Below, piece after piece: positions 1 through 8,315 of a stretch of DNA of 64,000 bases. The stretch is from DATARR01 sp034666985 (GTDB lineage Bacteria > Acidobacteriota > Thermoanaerobaculia > Multivoradales > UBA5704): contig JAXDKS010000034.1 in NCBI GenBank assembly GCA_034666985.1, positions 124,001 through 188,000 on the forward strand, written 5' to 3'. Made by a program: the position numbers and the translations under genes. The stretch's first letter is position 1, and every line of letters starts with the position of its first letter. The notes beneath the pieces were generated by a model, which did not search any database, was not told the origin of the DNA, and saw only the letters and a program-made list of their open reading frames with translations.

Positions 1-755
1 AGCCCGGAGGGATCGGAGACGTTGCCGTTGCCCGGCGTCCACAGCCGTGTGAGCGCCGCCGGTGGGACGGAGAGGGTCCAGGATTTGCCGAAGAAGGCGT
101 CGATCTTCTTCTGCCCGTTCCAGTCCACGACCCACTTGGGCAGGGTGCCGTCCTTACGGTAGTAGCGGCTGGAGATCCAGGATCCCGTCTGGTCGTCGAA
201 CCAGAGGACGCCATCCGCCAGGTGACCCGCCATGAGCACGGCGGCCCGGTCCTTGAGGGCCAGCCCCCAGACCTTGGCGTGGCCGCCGGTGGCCATCTTG
301 AGCTCGTCGCCCACCGTGGTGACCCGCAGGGTGGCCGGCGAGATGCCGGGCTTGGAAGACGGGGGCACCAGCGGGCTGTCGGGATCCTCCACGCAGTAGC
401 GCGGGCGGTCGAGACCACGGTCGAACCAGTCGTTCGAAACGATGCCGGACTTGTAGGGCGGCGCGCCCGTGAAGTGGATGGAGTGGCCAGGCCCGGTATA
501 GAGCGGGAAATGATCGTGGTGCGCGTCCGTGTGATACGCCCCCCGCTCCATCAGATAGCGGAAACCTCCCGGCCCTCCCTTGGTGACCGGCGGCAGATAG
601 AGGTCCTGGAACCGCGTCTGATAGTCGGCGCGGAACTGATCGATGGAGATCAGCACCACCAGGCGGGGCTTCGCCGGAACGGCGGCGCCGGCCACGGTGG
701 TGAGGACGAGCAGCAGAACGAGCAGCAGCGCAGCGGGACGCAGAGCACGGAGCAT
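1..755 (-). CDS. Alkaline phosphatase superfamily protein (PafA type), C-terminus outside window
   Basis: The reading frame starts at the ATG complementary to 753-755 and runs off the window start, so only about 251 residues are visible. A hydrophobic signal peptide (residues 1-25) is followed by VLISIDQFRADY, whose Asp39 matches the first metal ligand of the family. The segment LYTGPGHSIHFTG follows, with Thr87 at the position of the PafA nucleophile, then GIVSNDWFDR. These blocks are typical of secreted PafA-like phosphomonoesterases and related type I phosphodiesterases that release phosphate in the periplasm. The remaining metal ligands would lie outside the window, so the exact substrate class cannot be set. 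It is the downstream neighbour of the RapA-like gene on the same strand, 52 bp away. Confidence 0.82.
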   Translation of the reverse strand, partial: MLRALRPAALLLVLLLVLTTVAGAAVPAKPRLVVLISIDQFRADYQTRFQDLYLPPVTKGGPGGFRYLMERGAYHTDAHHDHFPLYTGPGHSIHFTGAPPYKSGIVSNDWFDRGLDRPRYCVEDPDSPLVPPSSKPGISPATLRVTTVGDELKMATGGHAKVWGLALKDRAAVLMAGHLADGVLWFDDQTGSWISSRYYRKDGTLPKWVVDWNGQKKIDAFFGKSWTLSVPPAALTRLWTPGNGNVSDPSG

Positions 756-807
756 GCGGAGATTCCTCCCGGAATGTGGTTCGAGACAACGAGGGAAGGC
801 TAGCACG

Positions 808-3339
808 CTACCCGCGCCGCCGCACCCGGAACGCCGCCACAGCCTGCGGCCTCGCGTCCTTCGGTAGCGCCTCCGCCATGCGGCGGATGGCCTTGCTCCA
901 GCTCGGCTGGGCGGTCCACTTCTTGACCTCCACCGGCTCGGGGACGATCGGCTCGGCGGTGAGCCGCGCGGCGAGGTCGGGCCTCAGCGTTCCCTTGCCG
1001 TCCACCACCACGGCTTGCCAGTCTGCCCCTTCACGCGCCCTTTCCTGATAGATGGCCATCAGACCGAAGAGCTCTTCGTCTCCGAAGATCTGGAACAGGG
1101 CGACCCGGCCCCGCGGGCCCTCCTCCAATTCGTTCAGGACGCCCTCGACCAGCGGATGGCCCGAGGAGAAGAAGTCCAGGGTCTCCTCGTCCACTGCCCG
1201 CGCGCGGCTGAAGGTGCCGAGCAGGGAGGTGCCGAGCGGCACACCGAAGAAGTGGTCCACCAGCGCCTCGTAGCCGTATTCGATCAGCCAGGTCCGCTCG
1301 CCGCTCTGCTGCTCGACCTCGAAGCCGAAGCGCGACGCCGCTCGCACGACCACCCCCTCGTTCAGGGCGTCGAGCTCCGGCGGCACGCGGGAGAGGATCT
1401 CCACCGCCATCTCCGGACGGTAGGGATCGCGGTGGAGCTCGTGGAAGGCGGCGGTCTGCACCCGGTCGTGCGCCGCCTGCGCCTCCCGCAGCACCTTGCG
1501 AAAGACGACCGAATCGACCTCCGCCGGCCCCTCGACCGCCGCCTTCTCGACCGCCTGGGCCACGTGGCGCAGCTCCCGCTCGAGGCCTCCGAGGGGCTCG
1601 CGGAAGAGGCCGATGGCCTCATAGAGATCGGCCACGGCGCGGCCGAAGCCGGTCTCCGGGCGGAAGTAGACGATCTCAGTGGGGATGGTGCGGCCGATGC
1701 GGTCGAGCCGGCCGATGCGCTGCTCCACGACGCCCGGATTCCAGGGGAGATCGAAAAGCACCAGCCGCCGGCAGAACTGGAAGTTCCGACCCTCGCCACC
1801 GGCCTCGGTGGAGAGGAGGAGAGACGGCCCCTCGGGGATGCGGAACTGGGCCACCTCGATGTCCCGCCGCTCCGGCGAGAGGTCCTCGTGGAAGATGCCG
1901 GCCCGCCGACCCTGGCGCTCCACCGCGGCCTTGAGCACCTCCAGCGTCTCCCGGTGGGCCACGAAGACGAGCGTCTTCTCCTCCGGACCCACCCAGCGGG
2001 CGGTCTGCTCGATCAGCCAGTGCACCCGCGGATCGCGGGCCAGGGCTTCCTGGGCCAGGGCCGCGGTCTCGGTCTCCTCCCGGCCGAGAACCGCGAGGAG
2101 GGCCGCCGGCGAGGCGAGGCCACGGGAGACGCGGTCCACCTTGCGCCGCCGCGCCACCGCGTTCTCCGCCGGCTGCGCGCGCAGATGACGCTCCAGACGT
2201 TCCAGGGATTCCCAGTCCGCCGCCGGGATATCCACGGGCGAAGGCACTCGCGGTGGCAGTCCGCCGATGTCCACCCTCCGCGTCGAGCTGGTGCAGGGCG
2301 GCAACGGCTCCCGGCGAGCCAGCCGCTCGTCGAAGGTCTCCTCCTCGGGAAACTCCTCGGGACGCAGGAGTTGGAGCAGGCGGAAGAAGCCGTGGGCGTC
2401 GTCCTCCAGGGGCGTGGCGGTGAGCAGCAGGACGTGCCGGCCCAGGGCCGCGATGGGCGCGACCGCCCGATAGGCTTCGGTGCCCGGATGCCCCTTGGGG
2501 CGCTTCAGGTGATGCGCCTCGTCCACCACCAGCAGGTCGATCCCCGCCTGCACCGCCTGCTCGGTGAGCCGTCGGCGGCGCGTCAGGGTCTCCAGGCCCA
2601 CGATGGCCCGGCGGTGGACGTCGAAGGGATTGAAGTCGTCTCCATAGTCCTTGGCCACGTCGCTCAGGCGCTTGTCGTCGAGGAGGACGAAGACCTGGTG
2701 GTACTTCCGCCACAGCTCGCCCAGCCACTGCAGGACGAGGGTCTCCGGCGCCACCACCAGGGTGCGCTCGGCCCGGCCGGTGTGGAGCAGCCGGTTGAGG
2801 ATCAGACAGGCCTCGACCGTCTTGCCCAGGCCCACCTCGTCGGCCAGCAGCCAGCGCACGGGATCGCTGTGGCAGGCCCGCTCGGCCACGTAGAGCTGAT
2901 GGGGAAAGAGCTGGATCCGTCCGCCCAGGAACGAACCGAGCCCCCCGGCCTGCCGGATGCGCTGGAGGCGCAGCCCATCGAGCCGATTGGCGAAGTCCTC
3001 GAAGCCATCCACGTTGCCCCGGGCCAGCCGCTCCACGGGGGAGACCTCGGCCGGCAGCGGCCACAGCTCGTCGAGGGGCACCTCGCGGCCGTCCGCGAGC
3101 CGGCAGAGCCCCTCTTCGCAGGACTCGACGACCACGATCTCATTCGTGCCCTGCAGCCGCGCATTGCCGCCGGGCTGGACGGCGAGCGGTAGGAGAGCGT
3201 CCGTGCCGGCCGCGAAGCTCAGGGTCTGCTTCGCGTCCGGGAACTCGACCCGCAGGCTCCGGCCCTCTACGGCCACGACGCGGCCCGGGCCGAGCTCGGC
3301 ATGGAATCGATGAGTGACGCGATCGCCCGGCTTCCACAT
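808..3339 (-). CDS. SNF2-family ATPase/helicase, RapA (HepA)-like
   Basis: This 843-residue protein has the two RecA lobes of superfamily 2 SNF2 ATPases. Lobe 1 carries DEVGLGKTVEA (Walker A), VVDEAHHLKRP (DEAH Walker B) and LLTATPLEDD (motif III). Lobe 2 carries LLSTEAGGEGRNFQF, DLPWNPGVVEQRIGRLDR and the arginine finger of motif VI. The N-terminal 60 residues (WKPGDRVTHRFHAELGPGRV) resemble the small beta-barrel found in front of the motor in RapA, and the C-terminus has the helical extension seen in that group. RapA recycles RNA polymerase from stalled complexes; by homology this is the likely role, but a defence or repair SNF2 cannot be excluded. There is no nuclease domain. The length is slightly below that of E. 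coli RapA (968). Confidence 0.8.
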   Translation of the reverse strand: MWKPGDRVTHRFHAELGPGRVVAVEGRSLRVEFPDAKQTLSFAAGTDALLPLAVQPGGNARLQGTNEIVVVESCEEGLCRLADGREVPLDELWPLPAEVSPVERLARGNVDGFEDFANRLDGLRLQRIRQAGGLGSFLGGRIQLFPHQLYVAERACHSDPVRWLLADEVGLGKTVEACLILNRLLHTGRAERTLVVAPETLVLQWLGELWRKYHQVFVLLDDKRLSDVAKDYGDDFNPFDVHRRAIVGLETLTRRRRLTEQAVQAGIDLLVVDEAHHLKRPKGHPGTEAYRAVAPIAALGRHVLLLTATPLEDDAHGFFRLLQLLRPEEFPEEETFDERLARREPLPPCTSSTRRVDIGGLPPRVPSPVDIPAADWESLERLERHLRAQPAENAVARRRKVDRVSRGLASPAALLAVLGREETETAALAQEALARDPRVHWLIEQTARWVGPEEKTLVFVAHRETLEVLKAAVERQGRRAGIFHEDLSPERRDIEVAQFRIPEGPSLLLSTEAGGEGRNFQFCRRLVLFDLPWNPGVVEQRIGRLDRIGRTIPTEIVYFRPETGFGRAVADLYEAIGLFREPLGGLERELRHVAQAVEKAAVEGPAEVDSVVFRKVLREAQAAHDRVQTAAFHELHRDPYRPEMAVEILSRVPPELDALNEGVVVRAASRFGFEVEQQSGERTWLIEYGYEALVDHFFGVPLGTSLLGTFSRARAVDEETLDFFSSGHPLVEGVLNELEEGPRGRVALFQIFGDEELFGLMAIYQERAREGADWQAVVVDGKGTLRPDLAARLTAEPIVPEPVEVKKWTAQPSWSKAIRRMAEALPKDARPQAVAAFRVRRRG

Positions 3340-3392
3340 GGGAGGGGGATTGTATGCCGCGCGACTCGAAACCGACTTAGAATCCTGACGCC

Positions 3393-3593
3393 ATGGGCTG
3401 GATCACGATTGACCTCGACGAGGAGACCGAAGCGCGGATGAAGGCATCTGCAAAGGCCCACGGTGTCTCTCCTGCCCGCTGGATAATGGGGCTGATCCAC
3501 CAGAAGCTCGCGAAGCTGGCAGGCGGCTCAGCGGACGCGCCCTCGTTGGAGGAGTTCACCGACGGCGCCCCGGATATTTCGCGCGAGACCTAG
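3393..3593 (+). CDS. Small ribbon-helix-helix (CopG/Arc-like) protein
   Basis: A 66-residue protein beginning GWITIDLDEETEARM, a beta strand followed by two helices (KASAKAHGVSPARWIMGLIH) in the pattern of ribbon-helix-helix DNA-binding proteins, many of which are antitoxins. The C-terminal tail is acidic (EEFTDGAPDISRET), where antitoxins usually bind their toxin. No toxin gene follows: the next 200 bases are a palindromic repeat and the blaI promoter. It is divergent from the RapA-like gene (53 bp apart). The function is unknown; an orphan antitoxin or a small regulator is the best guess. Confidence 0.55.
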   Translation: MGWITIDLDEETEARMKASAKAHGVSPARWIMGLIHQKLAKLAGGSADAPSLEEFTDGAPDISRET

Positions 3594-3620
3594 GAGTCTG
3601 CGCGCCACGAAGGCTGCTGC

Positions 3621-3720
3621 AAGGGACAGCAGGGACTGCAAGGACATCAAGGACAAGAAGGACAAAATCAAGACAACAACCTCAATGTCCCTGCTGTCCT
3701 TGCAGTCCCTGCTGTCCCTT
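3621..3720. repeat. Long palindrome built from 9-bp GGAC repeat units
   Basis: Positions 3621-3645 are a perfect 25-bp inverted complement of 3696-3720, separated by 50 bp. The left arm and the start of the loop consist of five consecutive 9-bp units (AGGGACAGC, AGGGACTGC, AAGGACATC, AAGGACAAG, AAGGACAAA). The right arm repeats the same unit in reverse orientation. It lies between the RHH gene and the blaI promoter and has no U-tract on either side, so it is not an ordinary terminator. A structurally similar palindrome lies after lanM (12099-12198). Confidence 0.85.
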
Positions 3721-3748
3721 GGGTCCTTCGGCCTTTCTGTCCTCATCT

Positions 3749-3790
3749 ACGAAACTCTTCGTTGACAATACGACGACCTTCGTATATCGT
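3749..3790 (+). promoter_or_regulatory. blaI promoter with two overlapping dyads (probable autoregulatory operators)
   Basis: TTGACA at 3762-3767 and TATCGT at 3785-3790 are spaced by 17 bp and end just before the blaI ATG at 3797, so the 5' leader would be nearly absent. Two dyads cover the promoter: ACGAA-N4-TTCGT at 3749-3762 abuts the -35 box, and ATACGA-N6-TCGTAT at 3768-3785 fills the spacer. BlaI/MecI repressors bind paired dyads over their own promoters, so these are good operator candidates. The assignment rests on sequence symmetry and position only. Confidence 0.65.
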
Positions 3791-3796
3791 CTCTCC

Positions 3797-4180
3797 ATGG
3801 CCGACCTTCCCCGTCCCACCGACGCCGAGCTGGCGATCCTCCGGGTGCTGTGGCGCCGCGGCCCGAGCACCGTCAAGGAGGTCCACGACGAGCTCGCGCG
3901 CCGGGCTCCCACCGGCTACACGACGACGCTGAAGCAGCTTCAGATCATGACGGAGAAGGGGCTGGTGACCCGGAACGAATCCCAGCGGGCCCATCTCTAC
4001 GTGGCCCACCTGCCCGAGGAGCAGACCCAGTCCCAACTCGTGGGGGATCTCCTCGACCGGGCCTTCGAAGGCTCGGCCAGCCGGCTTGTCCTGCGTGCCC
4101 TCTCCTCCCGGCCGGCGACGGCGGAGGAGCTGGCGGAAATCCGTGAAATGCTGGATCGGCTCGAAGGAGAGACGAAATGA
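3797..4180 (+). CDS. BlaI/MecI/CopY family transcriptional repressor
   Basis: The 127-residue protein has the BlaI winged helix: LPRPTDAELAILRVLWRRGPSTVKEVHDEL, then GYTTTLKQLQIMTEKGLVTR (recognition helix and wing), and a C-terminal dimerisation region (QSQLVGDLLDRAFEGSASRLVLRALS). In the bla and mec systems such repressors are cleaved or displaced after an M56 membrane protease senses its ligand. I chose ATG 3797 because the reading frame upstream of it crosses the promoter and the canonical N-terminus starts there. The stop overlaps the start of the M56 gene (ATGA at 4177-4180), so the two are translationally coupled. Confidence 0.93.
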   Translation: MADLPRPTDAELAILRVLWRRGPSTVKEVHDELARRAPTGYTTTLKQLQIMTEKGLVTRNESQRAHLYVAHLPEEQTQSQLVGDLLDRAFEGSASRLVLRALSSRPATAEELAEIREMLDRLEGETK

Positions 4181-6108
4181 GAGGGATCGAGACGTCGTGG
4201 GCGACCCCCGTGGTCCAGGCCATCGCCTGGGCCCTGATCCACTTCCTCTGGCAGGGCGCGCTGGTGGGGCTGGCCGCCGCGGGCGTGCTAGGGCTTATCA
4301 AGAGAGCCTCGGCCAGCCAGCGTTACGCTGTGGCCGCCGGAGCCCTCCTGCTGATGCTGGCGCTGCCGGTGGGGACGGCCCTGCGAATGGCGGGCGCTCC
4401 TGATGCGATCTCAAGGGTGGAGCCCGTCTCCTCCCAGGCGGTGACGAGCCCCGCCTCTCCAGCCGGATCTGAAAGGCCTCTGGTGCTCCCGGCGGTCGTC
4501 CAGGACGCCCTCCCATCCGCCCTGCCCTGGATCTTCGCGCTCTGGCTGGCAGGCGTCGCCTTCCTCTCCGTCTATCACCTGGGCGGTTGGCGCCAGGCGC
4601 GGAAGCTGACGAAGACCGGCCGGCCGCTGGGTGAGGACCTGGAGGCGACGGTCCACGCGCTGGCGGGCCGGTTGGGCATCGCGCGGGCCATCCGGCTCCT
4701 CGAATCCTCGGCCGTGCCGGTGCCGGCGGTGATCGGCTGGCTGCGGCCGGCGATCCTCGTCCCGGCGAGCACGCTGGCCGGCCTGACTCCCCGCCAGCTC
4801 GAAGCCGTCCTGGCCCACGAGCTGGCCCACATCCGGCGGCACGACTATCTGGTCAACCTTCTGCAGGCGGCGGTGGAGACCCTGCTCTTCTATCACCCGG
4901 CGGTCTGGTGGGTTTCCTCCCAGGTGCGCCGCGAACGGGAGAACTGCTGCGATGACCTGGCGGTGGCGGTCTGCGGCGACCGGCTGGGGTATGCCCGCGC
5001 CCTCGCGGATCTCGAAGGACTGCGCGCTCCTTCGCCGCGCTTGGCCATGGCCGCGGATGGCGGCTCCCTGCTGGAGCGCATCCGCCGTCTCGTGGGCGCT
5101 CCGGCCCGCACCTCCCGCCGCTCCTGGGTGGCGGGGGTCCTCGCCCTGTCGCTCCTTCCCATAGGGTTTACGTTCAACTACGACCGTGGCTCCGTGGACA
5201 AGGACGACAGCGGCAGCTTTTCCGCAGAGGCCGGCGACACGGCGGACCGTGCCGACGGGCACCGGGGCACCTGGACGGCCGAGCGCCGGGGCGACCAGAT
5301 CCAGCTCGAGATGAGCATGAGCTGGAACGGTGGGCATCACCGTTGGTCGCACGGCGAGACCTACGCCGCGAAAGACCTCGCTGGCCTCCTCGCCGGTCCG
5401 GACGTGCGCTTCGACCTGCGCCGGGACGCGGGGACCCTCCACTTCGAGGGTCGATCCCGGGGCGATGAGGGCTCCGGCTTCTTCACCTTCACGGGCAACC
5501 CCGGCTACATCCGGGACATGGCCGCGCTGGGGATTCAGGTGAAGGAGGACCGCCTGCTGGAGGCGGCCACGCACGATATTTCCCTCGCTTTCGCCCGCGA
5601 GATCCACGACCTCGGCTACCGCGACGCCTCCTTCGACGATCTGGAGGCGTTCCGCATCCACGGCGTGAACCCTCAGCTCATCCGTGAGCTGTCGGGGCTC
5701 GGCTATCAGCACCTGCCGGCGGATCAGATCGTGCAGTTCCAGATCCACGGCGTCTCCCCCCAGCTCCTGCGCGAGCTGGCCCGGGACGGCTATCAGGGCC
5801 TGCCCCCCGATCAGGCCGTCCAGTTCCAGATTCACGGCGTCTCGCCCCAATACCTGCGGGGCTTGGCGGACAACGGCTATCGCAACGTGCCGGCGGACAA
5901 TCTCGTGCAGTTCCGCATCCACGACGTGTCCCCCGAGTTCCTCCACGGGCTGGCCGAGGCCGGGTATCGGAACGTGCCGGCCGATCAGCTCGTGCAGTTC
6001 CGCATCCATGGTGTGGATGGTCCTTTCATCCGGGAAGCGGTGGGCCGCTACGGCAAGCTCGCTCCCGACCAGCTCGTCCAGTTGAAGATCAGCGGCCGCC
6101 TCGACTGA
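4177..6108 (+). CDS. M56 (BlaR1-like) membrane metalloprotease with C-terminal 29-residue repeats
   Basis: The 643-residue protein has transmembrane segments near residues 10-30, 45-65 and 110-130, then the zinc protease domain with HELAH (His214, Glu215, His218), followed by RRERENCCDDLAV, the third conserved block of M56 peptidases. A further membrane segment near residue 315 leads to an outer domain of about 320 residues. In place of a penicillin-binding domain, its end carries at least four imperfect 29-residue repeats of the form VQFxIHGVSPxxLRxLAxxGYxxxPxDQ. M56 proteins transmit an outside signal by cleaving their cognate repressor, here the coupled BlaI. The ligand is unknown, and no beta-lactamase lies nearby. 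Confidence 0.9.
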   Translation: MRGIETSWATPVVQAIAWALIHFLWQGALVGLAAAGVLGLIKRASASQRYAVAAGALLLMLALPVGTALRMAGAPDAISRVEPVSSQAVTSPASPAGSERPLVLPAVVQDALPSALPWIFALWLAGVAFLSVYHLGGWRQARKLTKTGRPLGEDLEATVHALAGRLGIARAIRLLESSAVPVPAVIGWLRPAILVPASTLAGLTPRQLEAVLAHELAHIRRHDYLVNLLQAAVETLLFYHPAVWWVSSQVRRERENCCDDLAVAVCGDRLGYARALADLEGLRAPSPRLAMAADGGSLLERIRRLVGAPARTSRRSWVAGVLALSLLPIGFTFNYDRGSVDKDDSGSFSAEAGDTADRADGHRGTWTAERRGDQIQLEMSMSWNGGHHRWSHGETYAAKDLAGLLAGPDVRFDLRRDAGTLHFEGRSRGDEGSGFFTFTGNPGYIRDMAALGIQVKEDRLLEAATHDISLAFAREIHDLGYRDASFDDLEAFRIHGVNPQLIRELSGLGYQHLPADQIVQFQIHGVSPQLLRELARDGYQGLPPDQAVQFQIHGVSPQYLRGLADNGYRNVPADNLVQFRIHDVSPEFLHGLAEAGYRNVPADQLVQFRIHGVDGPFIREAVGRYGKLAPDQLVQLKISGRLD

Positions 6109-6119
6109 GGAGAGATGAG

Positions 6120-7910
6120 ATGAACGGGATGATCGAGTCCATGGCCTGGGCCCTGGTCCACTTCCTCTGGCAGGGTGCCCTCGCGGGGTTGGCGGCCGCT
6201 GGCGTCCTGGCCCTCCTCAAGAACGGGCGGGCCGTGGTCCGCTACGCCGTGGCCACGGGGTTCCTCCTGCTGATGCCGGCGCTGCCCGTAGCCACGGCCG
6301 TGCGCCTCGCCGGCTCGCCCGAAGCGGATACGTCCTCTGTCGGCTCGGCGCCGATCCCCGCACGGGCGGAGGCACGCCCCATTCCGACACCAATCCTGAC
6401 CTCGACGGACACTCTCCCTCCCGTCCTGCCCTGGGTCTTCGGCCTCTGGCTGGCTGGGGTGGCGTCTCTCTCCGTCTATCACCTGGGCGGCTGGCGGGTG
6501 ACGCGGCGGCTCTCCCGCCAAGGCCGGGCGCCCGGCGCGAGTCTGGAAACCCTGGTGCTGGGCCTCTGCCGCCGGCTGGGGATCGAGCGCGCCGTGATCC
6601 TCCTCGAATCGGCCGCCGTCTCCGTGCCCACGGTTGTGGGCTGGCTGCGGCCGGTGCTCCTGGTGCCGGCGAGCACGCTGGCGGGCCTTTCGCCCAGGCA
6701 GCTCGAAGCGATTCTCGCCCATGAGCTGGCCCACGTGCGGCGGCATGACTATCTGATCAACCTGCTCCAGGCCGCGGTCGAGACCCTCCTCTTCTACCAT
6801 CCCGCGGTCTGGTGGGTCTCGACCCAGGTGCGCCGCGAGCGCGAGAATTGCTGCGATGACCTGGCGGTGGCGGTCTGCGGCGACCGGCTGGGCTATGCCC
6901 GGGCCTTGGCGGATCTCGAAGGATTGCGCTTCGCCACTCCCCGCCTGGCCGTGGCCGCAAACGGCGGCTCCCTCTCCGACCGCATCCGGCGGCTGGTGGG
7001 AGCTCCGGCTCGCCGCTCCGCCCGCCAATCCTGGGCGGCCGGCCTTCTCGCCCTGGCATTGCTGCCGGCTGCGGCGGCGATCCAACTCGCCTGCTCCCAC
7101 GGCATGCCCGCAAAGCAGGAGAGCCAGGTCGTCCCGACCACGGACCTCGCGGGCCACTGGTCGGGAGAGCTCCAGGGCGATCAGCTTCGTCTCGAGATCA
7201 AGATGCGCAAGGGGCCCCTGAGCGACTGGGCCTCCATGGACAGCTACCCCGTGAGCCAGCTCGCCGGCTTCTCCCCGGGTCCCGCCGCCCATTTCGAGCT
7301 GCGTCGCGACGCTGGCACCTTCCGTTTGCAGGGGAGTTTCCAGAATGGCAAAGGGCACGGTGACGTGACCTTCAGCGCCAATCCTGAATTCGAGCGCGTG
7401 CTGGGCGTCCCGGTCGGCAATTCCGGTCTGATGGAGCTCGTGGTGTACGACGTCTCCCTGGACTACGCGCGCGAGATGAAGGATCTGGGCTTGGTCGCCT
7501 ACCCGCGGGAGAAGCTCACGGGCTGGAAAGGGCTCTGGGGCGATCTGGTGGGGCGTCGGGAGCCGCCCGTCCAGCGTCTGATCGAGCTCAAGATCCACGG
7601 CGTCACTCCCGAGTTCGCCCGCGGCATCCAGGCGGCCGGCTACCACGAGGTGAGCCCCTGGGATCTGATCGAGCTGCGCCAGCACGACATCGATCCCGCC
7701 TGGGTCAAAGCCGTTCACGAGACCCTGTACGGTCCCCTTCCGCCCTTCCGTCTCGTGGAGCTGCACAACCACAACGTCACCCCCGAGTGGCTGCACGGGA
7801 TCGTCGAAGCGTATCCCCGCGTCAACGTGGACGACGTCATCGCCATGCGCGTCCGCGGTGTGGATGGCGATTCATCTGCGAGGCCGAGGTCCGCAATCAC
7901 CAGCCGCTGA
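6120..7910 (+). CDS. Second M56 (BlaR1-like) membrane metalloprotease, tandem paralogue
   Basis: This 596-residue protein starts 11 bp after the previous stop and is clearly a duplicate of it. Residues 1-310 match closely, including SVYHLGGWR, HELAH (His201-His205), FYHPAVWWVS and RRERENCCDDLAV. The outer part has diverged: one segment (GHWSGELQGDQLRLEIKM) resembles the first copy, and only degenerate HGVTPEF-type repeats remain near the end. A potential lipobox-like LACS lies at the membrane exit. A pair of sensors behind one BlaI suggests two ligands or a heterodimer. The ATG follows a GAGGAGAGATG sequence, a good ribosome site. Confidence 0.9.
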   Translation: MNGMIESMAWALVHFLWQGALAGLAAAGVLALLKNGRAVVRYAVATGFLLLMPALPVATAVRLAGSPEADTSSVGSAPIPARAEARPIPTPILTSTDTLPPVLPWVFGLWLAGVASLSVYHLGGWRVTRRLSRQGRAPGASLETLVLGLCRRLGIERAVILLESAAVSVPTVVGWLRPVLLVPASTLAGLSPRQLEAILAHELAHVRRHDYLINLLQAAVETLLFYHPAVWWVSTQVRRERENCCDDLAVAVCGDRLGYARALADLEGLRFATPRLAVAANGGSLSDRIRRLVGAPARRSARQSWAAGLLALALLPAAAAIQLACSHGMPAKQESQVVPTTDLAGHWSGELQGDQLRLEIKMRKGPLSDWASMDSYPVSQLAGFSPGPAAHFELRRDAGTFRLQGSFQNGKGHGDVTFSANPEFERVLGVPVGNSGLMELVVYDVSLDYAREMKDLGLVAYPREKLTGWKGLWGDLVGRREPPVQRLIELKIHGVTPEFARGIQAAGYHEVSPWDLIELRQHDIDPAWVKAVHETLYGPLPPFRLVELHNHNVTPEWLHGIVEAYPRVNVDDVIAMRVRGVDGDSSARPRSAITSR

Positions 7911-7925
7911 CCTCCATCGCCGCCG

Positions 7926-8219
7926 TTTGGACTCCATCATCCCGCGTTTGGGGTCCATCCAGAGAGATTTGGGGTCCATCTTTCCGAGATGGAGCCCAAA
8001 CGCCGGAAGATGGACCCCAAACGCGAAAAGATGGAGCCCAAACGTCGCAGGCTGGACCCCAAACGCCGGCGGCTGGAGCCCAAACGTCGGGAGATGGAGC
8101 CCAAACGTCGGGAGATGGAGCCCAAACGGCCGCGGATGGACCCCAAACGCCGGAAGATGGACCCCAAACGCCGGCGGATCGGCTCCAACCGGGGGGAGAT
8201 GGACTCCAAAACGGCGACA
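7926..8219. repeat. Array of fourteen contiguous 21-bp repeats with an internal polarity switch
   Basis: Three units in one orientation (TTTGGGGTCCATC core; 7926-7946, 7947-7967, 7968-7988) are followed without a break by eleven units in the opposite orientation (ATGGA[CG]CCCAAACG core; 7989-8219). All keep an exact 21-bp phase. The last seven bases of each unit vary, and the last two units are degenerate. At the switch, TTTGGGGTCCATC and GATGGAGCCCAAA form a hairpin with a 7-base loop. The right half is an open frame that would encode (M/L)(D/E)PKRRx heptads and stays open into lanA1. The array lies in the 405-bp gap between the second M56 gene and lanA1; I see no other gene there. Confidence 0.9.
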
Positions 8220-8315
8220 GCGCGGTATCCCTGCTCCCAGGCACCCTTATTGATAGGAGCGTATGCTCCTGCCGCACTCCAATGGGGGAGCGCCGGCCCC
8301 AGGGGAGACCTGCCG

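Noticed and set aside
1015..3192. Long open frame (725 codons) on the plus strand opposite the RapA-like gene
   Set aside because: It is the antisense image of a conserved SNF2 gene in GC-rich DNA. The translation shows no domain and has the His/Leu/Gly-rich bias typical of such shadows.
3797..7910. Beta-lactam resistance locus
   Set aside because: BlaI and BlaR1-like proteins are present, but there is no beta-lactamase or PBP2a gene, and the M56 outer domains are not penicillin-binding.
7926..8219. CRISPR array
   Set aside because: The 21-bp units follow each other without 25-40 bp unique spacers, the orientation flips inside the array, and no cas genes are near.
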